Part shown: piece after piece, positions 55,698 to 64,000 of the stretch
Layout: each line of letters begins with the position of its first letter
Numbering within the stretch: position 1 is the stretch's first letter
Assembly: GCF_030272615.1 (NCBI RefSeq)
Contig: NC_081405.1
Coordinates: forward strand, 605,662,177 to 605,726,176
Length of the DNA stretch: 64,000 bases
Direction of reading: 5' to 3'
Source of the DNA: Cryptomeria japonica
Lineage: Eukaryota > Streptophyta > Pinopsida > Cupressales > Cupressaceae
Position numbers and translations under genes: made by a program
Notes under the pieces: model-generated
What the model was told of the DNA's origin: nothing
The model's input: only the letters and a program-made list of their open reading frames with translations
Database searches by the model: none

Positions 55698-56825
55698 TGT
55701 TGGAATCAAGGAACACTAAGAGGGGGGATGAATTAATGTTCTGCAATTTTTAACCTTGTTAACTTGTTCTTTTATCTACTTAATGCAAATGAACAAAAGA
55801 AAGATGCAAAAACACAAAGTAATCAGCAACAACACCATAACACCAAATTTTATAAGTGGAAAAAAAATTTAAGGGAAAAACCATGGTGGAAATGAGACCC
55901 ACAATATAAATACTCTACAAAAGTATAAGAATATTACATTGGGAATGCACATGTATTCAGACACACTTCCTAGAGCTCACTGCTCAAAAGAAAGAAGGGC
56001 AACAACCCCAAAAGGCTAACTACCTTACAAAATATTTTACAAAGATAATTGGAATGTCTAAACTGAAAAATAACATCTATAAATGCCAAATTATAGTTCC
56101 GGTTAAGCACAAAATACTTAATATGTTGTTGCTCTGCTACACTGCTCTGTTCCACTATTTTTTTTTATTCTGAAGCGTAGATCCTTCACTTGCGCACGTG
56201 AAACTGTGCACAATCAACCATAAACACTTTTCACACACACCAATACCAAAAATGATCATATCCATCGATCTTTTATATCCGCAAAATCAAATTAGATCTT
56301 CTACATGGCGGCTTCAAGAATACTATACAAATGATGAAACATGCATACAAAGTCAGCTCAATCCAAACTCCAATGCATATGCGGACCAAAAATAGTTGTC
56401 CATGCGCTACCAAAATTGTCTAACAACATGCCATGATCACACAACTGAGCACCAAAATCAATCCACATAATCCACACAATGATTATTTACATAATACTGT
56501 TAAATTGCTTTGTCAAGCTGAGAACCAACACATTGGACCATCTAACTCAACCAGAAGTCAACACTAGATACCACAAACCTAGAATATGGTAGATAAAACA
56601 TATGTAATGCTTCCTTGAGATCTACAACATAAAATATAAACCTATATTGAAGTACGGATCGATCAACCTTTTCTTTGTCAAATACTTTGTTTTTCAATTT
56701 GTCGGACTTAACCAAAATGAATCACTCTTCCGGTATGAATAAACTGAGCTATGCAGATGGGTGCATTAGCATTAGTTTCCATCAATAACAACTTTGGTTC
56801 ATCTATGTAGTGCCTCTTGCCAACA
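55698..56825 (-). mobile_element. 3' LTR of Sirevirus-like Copia element 1
   Basis: 1128 bp; plus strand TGTTGGAATC to TTGCCAACA. It shows the GAGGGGGGATGAATTAAT signature at its start and is followed by a polypurine tract. The 5' LTR is outside the window. Confidence 0.8.
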
Positions 56826-56842
56826 ATCTCCCCCTTTGGCAT
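56826..56842 (-). other. Polypurine tract of Copia element 1
   Basis: Minus strand GCCAAAGGGGGAGAT before the LTR start TGTTGGCAAG; identical in kind to that at 58961. Confidence 0.85.
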
Positions 56843-57323
56843 TGATGGCAACACTTAGTGAATAAAGACTAAGGGTCGGACGAACTAAGAACATACACTA
56901 AAATACCAAAAATTCCAAAATTGCAAAACTCTAAAAGACTCCCCTTGAGCTTATTACAACATTTTTCACTCTTCAACACTCCCCCTTTGACATCAATGGA
57001 AAAGGTAGGGATCCAGATGCCAAAAATCAAGCCAAAATTCTATATGCAGACTACATATATACACACAAACTTTACTAACTTATAAAAACTTGAAGATATT
57101 TGCAAAAGTGTTCTTCAATCAACCCAAATGGCTATCCCAGCCCTTCTTGAGACTCTCCAAGATAGATATGAGACTACTGAATAGATAGGCTTGTATCTCT
57201 GCCGACTTAAGATCTGAAGGTTCACTGGTGGCCTAAGCATCCTTCAATGCACTTAGAGTGATGTCCAACTTGGGAGTGATGTGACTTCACAATTCTCCAA
57301 CTCTGCCAATGATTCTTTCCTTT
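56843..57323. other. Non-coding end of Copia element 1
   Basis: Region between the extra ORF stop and the polypurine tract; the minus strand shows only short frames. A second CTCCCCCTTTGACATCAATG at 56980-57000 echoes the polypurine region, as also happens at 59128-59150 in element 2. Confidence 0.6.
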
Positions 57324-58184
57324 TCATGGCTTAGGCTCCTGATCTTCTTTACTGCTCAAAGAAACTAACAAAGGATCAAGTGATTGACATATTCCGGCTA
57401 ATTTCTCTTCATTCTCTTTGGACTTCTTGTCAATATCCTCAGTGAACTTTGACAGAGATATACAAGATTTGTAAATGTTACCTCCTTTGGATAATGCATT
57501 TTGAATGCTCTCAATACAAGTATCTAATGTAACTCTATCATCGACAATCATTCTTTTCAATGTCTGGAGCCTTTTGGCATTGAACTCGCTACAAACCTTC
57601 AGTTCAGTTGATTTCTCAAATGACTCAAAATGAGTATCCACCAAGTTGATCGAACTCTTCAGTTGTATAGATGGAGTGTCAGGTGTATCCTTTTGGAATG
57701 TAGTCATTATTTTCTATAGGATACTAGATGCAAGACTTACAAGCTCACTATCCTCTATATAAGACTTTGAGATCTCTTCTCTAGCCTTGGCCTATGCAAG
57801 TGATGTTAGTTTTAGCTTTTGGATCAGAGAGAGAGAATCTAAGTTAATTGGACCTTGTGACAGTGTTGGATCATCAAAAAATTTCTTATCCTTTTCTAGA
57901 AAATCCTTTACATCATCTGCAATGTCTCTTCTTGCATCCCTTTTATCTTTTGTATCTACTTTTATCTTGACCTCTTTAAGGCCTGCATCATCAACAACCG
58001 GAACTTGATTCTCAACAAAGGGCATTGTATCCATTGGTCGATCTGGAGGATTTTGTGTATCCTCATCCTTATTATCATTACCTATTTCATCTTTATCTTT
58101 ATCCTCCAAATCCTCATCTCTAGTCTCTTCCAAAACATTCACCTCTACCTTATCAACTGTCTATACTTCTGGAATAGGAGTATC
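57324..58184 (-). pseudogene. Extra ORF of Copia element 1, C-terminal part
   Basis: One minus-strand frame from the junction at 58184 to the stop at 57324, with one stop near 57790. It is charged: EDLEDKDKDEIGNDNKDEDT, then a segment DFLEKDKKFFDDPTLSQGP, then a helical region SINLVDTHFESFEKSTELK and LSKFTEDIDKKSKENEEKL. Position (directly before the 3' untranslated part and LTR), composition and length match the C-terminal part of the extra ORF of element 2 (59220-59957), though the sequences are far apart. The N-terminal part is cut off by the LTR of element 2 at 58185. Confidence 0.7.
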
Positions 58185-58960
58185 TATTAGGATTCCCAAA
58201 GATACTGAGAGGGGGGGTGAATCAGTATTTGACCGGTAAAAGAATTTACCTAAATTATAACATGAAAAGCACTTCAAAATTGTGTACCGATAAATTAAAA
58301 TTAATGCAGTAAAGAAGAATAATAACCACAACATAAGAGACATACCATAACACAATATTTTAACGAGGAAACCTGGTGTGGGAAAAACCTCGATAGGATT
58401 TGTGACCCACAATATTCTCTTACTAGCCAATAAGGGAATATTACTGTTTACAATAGGGGCCTACACGTGCAGGAAGGCCAAGTGCCTAGAGCTCACTGCT
58501 TAGTTACAAAAGAAGTCACACTGACTTGCAAAATTGGATTATACAAATCCAATGTCTTTTACTGCTTCAAATCAGCATCTACTATGCCAGATTCAGTACC
58601 GGTTTAAGCTCTGCAATATACATAAACCCTTATCCCAATAATTCGCACATTATGTTTGCTATTATCTTTTCATATATTACACTACCTAAATGATCTACAA
58701 TGATCTCATACTTATATGAGTCATGTTACAATCCGCCAAGTTGGCTTACAAAAGATTTAACAATTAATTACAAAATATATTTATACAAAATCCTTGTCAG
58801 CCAGGGTGTCGGTAATCTTATTTTTGGTGTATATCGGTGTAGAGTTTGTCAGTATCGGTGCCTGTCTCTGCCTACCGGTATCACATGATTGTAAGGTTGC
58901 CATCAATGACAATACCTTCAATCACCTACAATTTCTCATTGGAGTGTGCATTTGCCAACA
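58185..58960 (-). mobile_element. 3' LTR of Sirevirus-like Copia element 2, nested in element 1
   Basis: 776 bp; plus strand (T-A for T-G)TTAGGATTCCC to TTTGCCAACA. The GAGGGGGGGTGAATCAG signature is at 58209-58225. It interrupts the extra ORF of element 1. The matching 5' LTR lies beyond the right edge. Confidence 0.85.
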
Positions 58961-58977
58961 ATCTCCCCCTTTGGCAT
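58961..58977 (-). other. Polypurine tract of Copia element 2
   Basis: Minus strand GCCAAAGGGGGAGAT next to the LTR. Confidence 0.87.
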
Positions 58978-59219
58978 TGATGGCAACACTCATGAGAAAA
59001 ATCAAAAAGTGTCCAAAATGATGTCCAAAAAGAATCTGCCAAGATATCTTACCAAAACTGTGTTGTCAAAAATGTATGCTCCCCCTGAGCTGATGATGTC
59101 CTATTCTAATCATTCTTCTCATCTCACTACTCCCCCTTTGACATCACTGACAAAGGTTGTCATTCGTTGTCAGTGGAGTGTGGTTCTTGCCTAGATTGTT
59201 GTAACCGGTGGGTTACAAT

Positions 59220-62200
59220 CTATAAAAGATCTGCCAAAACCAAATTTAAATTATCGCTTAATCTTTTGCTATCTATTAATATCGCTTGTGTTCTCTGAAC
59301 TGTACCGGTGAGTATGTGCATTTTCTCTTCTGGTGTCTTGAGTCCGAGGACCAGAGCCTCAGAAATTTCTTTTCTCAAAGAAATGAGGTAATCTAGTTTA
59401 GGACCTAGTTTGCATTTTAAGCTCTTTGCCTTATGCTTTATTTTCTCTTTATCCTTTTCTAACTTCTCAATTTTCTCTTCAAGATCTGCAATTTTCTTTT
59501 CTATTTCCAAAAATGAATCTAATGTGCCTAATAGATTGTCAACAATATTGTTAATCTCAGTTTGTGTTTTGCTGATTTCCAAATCTATGTCCTCTGTCAA
59601 GATGTCAGTTTTGCATGTATCCCTGTACAGGTTCTTGAAATCCAAAATTGTTTCTCCTAGTGTCGGTAATAAGGTTTTTGTTTGTTCCTTATTCTTCTTT
59701 ACTATTTCCACAAATAATTTTCCTTTCTCCTTATTCATTTTCTCTTTGAATGTGTCCTCATTGATTTGATCAACTGTCAAAATGTTACTGGTGATGAATT
59801 TAGACAATATGTCTACTTGACCTAAAGAATCTTTATTATCCACAATGCACTTGGTAGTTATCAATTTAAGAATAGGAATTGTGTCATCAATAGCCTTATA
59901 GGCTTGTGCATTACACTCTGCGATTTTCTTTATTGAGTCCAGTAAGACCTCGATCACATTTGTAGGCCGGAATTATGTTATTGAAGTACCAGATGTCTGC
60001 CCAACTGTTTTCACAATCTCCATGTTGTCAGTTGTAGTAATAACCTTGCTTGTTTCAACCTCTGGTAGGTCAGTTTGTGTTTGCATTTCTATTAGCAAAG
60101 GTTTAGGCTTTTTAGTTTTTGCAGGTGGCATTGTCTCGGTCTGAACCTGTGTCTCAACCTATTTCTATTATGATTTCTCCATCTGTGTCTCAGAAGGTTT
60201 CTCTGAGCTCTCAACTGTCGGTTTCTCAGATGTAGTCTTTGTATGCACTTTTGGTTTCTCTGTATTTACCTCTGATTGTTTTTCAGTTTCATTTATCGAT
60301 GCTTCAGATGATTTCCCACTGGTTTCCTCTACTGGTTTCTCTGTATGTGTGCTAACAATAATCACCACATCTGTAGCCAGTGGCTCAGTAGCCACATCTT
60401 CCTTCTTATCCTCAGTGGTCTGTTTATCTACCACAATATTCACCTCTTGGGTGTCTATATTCATAGTATATAATGTCTCAGACTCAGGATTTGTATCCTC
60501 TAGAGGAGTCTCCATACTCTCTATAGTCGGTTGATTATCAGTAGTATGTGTCGGTGGAGTATCAGAAAGAGGTGGGGGTAAGTTGTCGATTATTTTTAGG
60601 CTTGGAGGACCACCTACCTTACCTTTCCCCTTATCCCTATCCTTTTGATAGACTCTGATAGTCTTAGGTCTTTTAAGTTCTTCGTGTTTCTCCTTTTCAA
60701 CAAAGAATATGTCCCATTGGTCCGCAGTCTCTTCTAAAATTTCATTCATTCTTCCTGCCATCAATGTTGCATGCCGGTGAGTAGTTGAAAATACTGTCCG
60801 GTTGGCCTCACTGATTAATTTGTCTATCTCATCAGGTGAGTTTACTGGATGCACTGCAAGTAATTTTTCAATTTTTATCTTCTTGTCCAGCTCAATAATG
60901 GCTACCCTTCTAGCTTCTAGTCTTCTATACAAATCATTGGGTATTTCATCAACAATTTCCATAAAAATTTTCTTGTATATATCCAAGTGTAAGATTACAC
61001 TATTTTCTATGCTTTCTTTGTCATCAGCGGAAAGTGTGTTATACAGTTTGCTAATGTTTTTCAACTTTCCATCCTCTGTTATTTCACTAAGGAGTTTATC
61101 CAGTGGAGCAATATCTTGTATTACCTTCTTCTTCTTTAGAGTTAACTTCTTAACTGGAGGCCTCACTACCTATTGCTTCAGTCTTGTTCTCTTGGGTGTA
61201 TGTGAGGGTGCCGGTGAGGGTTTTCTTTTCCTTTCTACCATTTTGAATACTGTCGGTATATCACTCTCAGAGGAAGTTGCAACCGGTGAAAGATGAGTTT
61301 CTGGTTGAAGTCCTTCCAACTCACTTTCTTTGATACCAGTTTGCTTCAATACATCTTCCTTAATTGTTTTTGCTTGTCTAGTGCCTTTCCTTACTGTTTG
61401 TTCAACTTTCTTAACTCTTTTCCTAGACTGAATGCCACTCTCAATTGTTTCTACATTTCCAAAGACTTTCTCAGAGGGTTTCTTTGGTGCTTCAAGGAGG
61501 GCTTTTGCATAAGTTTCAATGATGTTGTCATCTATTTCATACCCCATTTCAGTTACCCAGATAGTTCTAGGGACAACTGCCTCCATCCAGATTTCATCTT
61601 TCTTGATTACAAAGCATATTTCCTTTTGATATTTATCCACAAGTGCCTGAGGTAGCCTTATTCTTGTCTTCATTTGAGCCTTTAGTGCTTGAAAATGTTC
61701 ATTTATATTTTTCTCTCTGCTTTCTCCCATGTTGTTTAATAAATCCAATAGTTGCTTTCCTACTAGTATATCAAAGCCAAAATCTCTCCTACCAATACCA
61801 GGTACTTGCTTAGTAATGTACAGCATTAAACATACAAGAAAATTTCCAAATCTAAAAGTTCCTTTCTTATCTCCTTTGATCTTCTTCAGATTGTCTATCA
61901 ATTCATCTTTGAGCCATTCACACACATCTATTCTAGCATTATCATTAACCATGTCATATGCATTTTTAATACATAGGCTAGATACTAAGTTTAACCTATT
62001 TGCATGTGTAGCTTTGTAGCCAAAAATCATACTGACAAATCTGACATTGATGTCCTTCACATCATTTACCCTTAGAGACCTTTTGTCAAATGTTGCGTCG
62101 GTTAGGTCCATCACTATGTCATTTGAGACTCTTTTAGTTCTGTCAGGTCTGCTACCTGTGGAAGGTAACCTTGTTACTGCCTTAACTGCTTCTTTGGTGA

Positions 62201-62594
62201 TCTTAAGAATTGAATCTAACCAAAATAACTTACCATGGACTCCGCTTAGGACTATTCTTATCACATCTTCAGGAAAATTAGGGATGCTAAGAATATCCAT
62301 AAAACCTAGGGTTTCTACTACCTTGTGTTCCAGTTTGATATTGCCATTTCCATCACAAATCACAGTCCTATACATGTTCTTGATTTCATCATCTCCTAGT
62401 TACTCTATATGACAATGTATATATATTCTAGGATCCTCAACATATACTACTCCCTTAGGTATTTTTGAAAATGCACCTATGGTATCATCTTTCTTCGCAA
62501 TTTCTAGAACAAGCTTAAATACAGGTCTAGGGCGCTTGATAACTTCAATCACAGTAGGGTTTGCAATAAATTCAAGTGTGGATGAGGAAGCCAT
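59220..62594 (-). pseudogene. Extra ORF of Sirevirus-like Copia element 2 (about 1,125 codons)
   Basis: A single minus-strand frame runs from MASSSTLEFIANP (62594) to ADLL (59220) with stops near 62401, 61169, 60157-60166 and 59970 but no frameshift. The N-terminal globular region covers about residues 1-410 (VFKLVLEIAKKDDTIGAF, FPEDVIRIVLSGVHGKLFW, RFGNFLVCLMLYITKQVPG). Next comes a basic cluster RKRKPSPAPSHTPKRTRLK that could be a nuclear signal, then a helical region (IPNDLYRRLEARRVAIIELD), a Pro/Thr/Glu-rich repeat-like linker (EKP...SEKP), and a C-terminal coiled coil (IEKKIADLEEKIEKLEKDK). Sireviruses are known to carry an extra, env-like ORF at this place, usually with no proven function. 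I see no signal peptide or membrane segment, so an envelope role is not supported here. Confidence 0.8.
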
Positions 62595-63045
62595 AGTTAT
62601 AAATACCTCAATCTACCTTAGGAATGAGTGCTTGAATAAATTTCTTCACTTTTTCACTAAGGATGCCTTCGCTCGGGAATTTTCGCGCTCTCAAAGATTT
62701 GAATGCTCGATGAATGAAAAAGGAGCCAAAACACTTGCTTTATAATGTTATTTTCTCCAACTACCACATTTAATGCTTGCCGGTTAAGTCACAACTTAAC
62801 TCATATGCCGGTAAAGAAGTAATTCAACTTCTCACCATCAACCGAGGGTATAATAGCATGTTTTTCATTTTGTTGCTAAACCCTTAAAGGATTTTCCTTC
62901 AGTTAGATGAAGAGTCTCATGTTGGTGGAGTGATACTTTGTTCTGCCAGTGGAGGAGTATTCCCATCAATATTCTAATCTGACTTTTTGATCCATTACTT
63001 TGAGAATTCTTGCTTTACCTCTTCAACCTTTTCTTTACCTTTCAA
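62595..63045 (-). other. Spacer between gag and the extra ORF; no pol
   Basis: About 450 bp without coding sequence where a full element would have several kilobases of pol. Contains the candidate promoter below. Confidence 0.65.
62737..62745 (-). promoter_or_regulatory. Candidate TATA box for the extra ORF
   Basis: Minus strand ATTATAAAG, about 143 bp before the ATG at 62594, followed by a TTCATTCATCGAGC stretch. It suggests the extra ORF may be expressed from its own promoter rather than only as part of the element RNA. Confidence 0.45.
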
Positions 63046-64000
63046 GCTAGGACCTTTGTTATTTGTCGGTGATGCCTTACTTCTACAAAATTTTACAATA
63101 TGTCCGATTTTGTTGTAGGCATAACAAGTCACATTGTTTTTCTGAATAGCTTTCCTATATCCTATGCTGGTATGTGTTCTGCATTTATTAGATAAGTGTC
63201 CAAATCTTCCACAAACATAACATCTTTATTTCATTCTGCAATTTTCTGAATTATGACCAACTTTGTTGCACTTAGAGCATTGACCGGTGGGTATATTAGT
63301 GTTTTGATAATTTCTAGATCTACACTAATTTTCTATATGACCATACTTGTTACAGTTAAAGCATTTCCCATTAAATTTGTAAGCATTAGGTTGTCTTACC
63401 GATTTACTATGATCATGATTGTTTGCAGTACCAGAGCTTTCACCAACTTCAAAGCCAAGGCCATTTGTATCACCATTAGGTTTCTGATTCTTCATCATGT
63501 CAACAAATTCCTCTGAACTTTTCTTGAATTTCTCCTTGTATTGATTTGCAGCAGCCAATTCACTCTCCAAGATTCCTTTCTGTCTCATGAGTTCATTTAT
63601 GTCATTTTGTGTATGCATCAAGTCTGTCTTCAACATATCATTTTCATGACTAAGTCTTGTGTTTTCATTTCCAACATCATTTAGTCTTATAAACAAGTCC
63701 TCTTCATTATTCTTCCTATCTTCAATTTCTTTACAAAATCTCATAGTCATATCTTGCATTTCATTCTTCATTGTACTGTTTTCTTGTCTCGACTTGTTTA
63801 CCAGATCATTAAGAGTTTCCTTTTCATCTTCATCTTTCCGCATCTTTTCACAAAGTTCTCTTCTTTTGTTCCTTGCTATAGTAAAATTTTCTTGAAGTCC
63901 TTGAATAATATCCTATGTAGCCTTCAGATCATCTTCAAGTTTGATATTCTTCACCTTTTCTGCATCATAGTCTGAAAGAGTTGTTTCCAATAGCTTTCTT
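63046..64000 (-). pseudogene. Sirevirus-like gag, coiled coil plus four zinc knuckles (partial)
   Basis: The frame enters from beyond the right edge. From 63843: Lys/Glu/Asn-rich coiled coil (MRKDEDEKETLNDLVNKSR, RLNDVGNENTRLSHENDML). Then four knuckles of the C-x2-C-x4-H-x4-C type: CFNCNKYGHIEN (63.34 kb), CSKCNKVGHNSENC (63.26 kb), CYVCGRFGHLSNKC (63.20 kb) and CYAYNKIGHIVKFC (63.11 kb), the last with Cys to Tyr. Two stops, after GHIEN and after ENCRMK, lie between knuckles, all in one frame. It ends with KGKEKVEEVKQEFSK. The multi-knuckle gag supports a Sirevirus-like assignment. Gag would package element RNA. Confidence 0.85.

Noticed and set aside
59410-62412. Plus-strand frames opposite the extra ORF
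   Set aside because: Hydrophobic antisense shadows of a Lys/Glu-rich coding strand; no start context or domain.

Overview
This window is a retrotransposon-packed stretch of a large plant nuclear genome. It is AT-rich and contains no intact host gene. Plant-type Ty3/Gypsy (TAT-like, dual RNase H), Ty1/Copia (initiator-Met primer site, Sirevirus-like gag), a plant mobile domain (PMD) gene and a decayed pentatricopeptide-repeat (PPR) gene all point to a land plant. The size of the elements and depth of nesting suit a gymnosperm, but that assignment is an inference.

Layout, left to right: 1-2097 nothing recognised; 2098-3221 a minus-strand LTR (family A); 3.2-6.6 kb gene-less, with an 82-bp minisatellite; 6623-8132 a solo Copia-type LTR with perfect CCATT duplications; 9.1-11.6 kb an unrecognised decayed gene; 12.5-13.2 kb the downstream half of a PPR pseudogene; 13219-39401 a giant minus-strand Gypsy element that splits the PPR gene; 39.4 to about 40 kb the upstream half of the PPR gene; 40.8-42.0 kb another unrecognised decayed gene; 42284-44405 a complete 2.1-kb short non-autonomous element (GTTCA duplications); 45.3-47.6 kb a proline-rich, G-patch Gypsy fragment; 47646-54141 a broken Copia element carrying a second solo LTR (50625-52174, CTTAT duplications); 54841-55640 a partial second copy of LTR A; 55.7-64 kb two nested Sirevirus-like Copia elements with a long extra ORF and no pol.

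The giant Gypsy element encodes, on the minus strand, gag, protease, G-patch linker, reverse transcriptase, RNase H, a second RNase H and integrase. It also carries, antisense between integrase and the 3' LTR, a spliced PMD gene with its own TATA box. Its gag is split by a complete 7.8-kb plus-strand Gypsy element (26272-34047, GGTAT duplications) that encodes only gag plus a protease-like domain and so must depend on enzymes supplied in trans.

The least explained structures are: (i) arrays of a TTAGCGCATAGG-like motif placed, in the same sense orientation, in both opposing transcription units of the giant element (the leader of the element RNA and the intron of the antisense PMD gene); (ii) recurrent GC-rich hairpins in the LTRs and leader of the inner Gypsy element; (iii) the roughly 1,125-codon extra ORF of the Sirevirus-like element with an apparent promoter of its own. 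Most large ORFs are broken by stop codons but not by frameshifts, consistent with decay by cytosine deamination. Readings and repeat alignments were done by eye.
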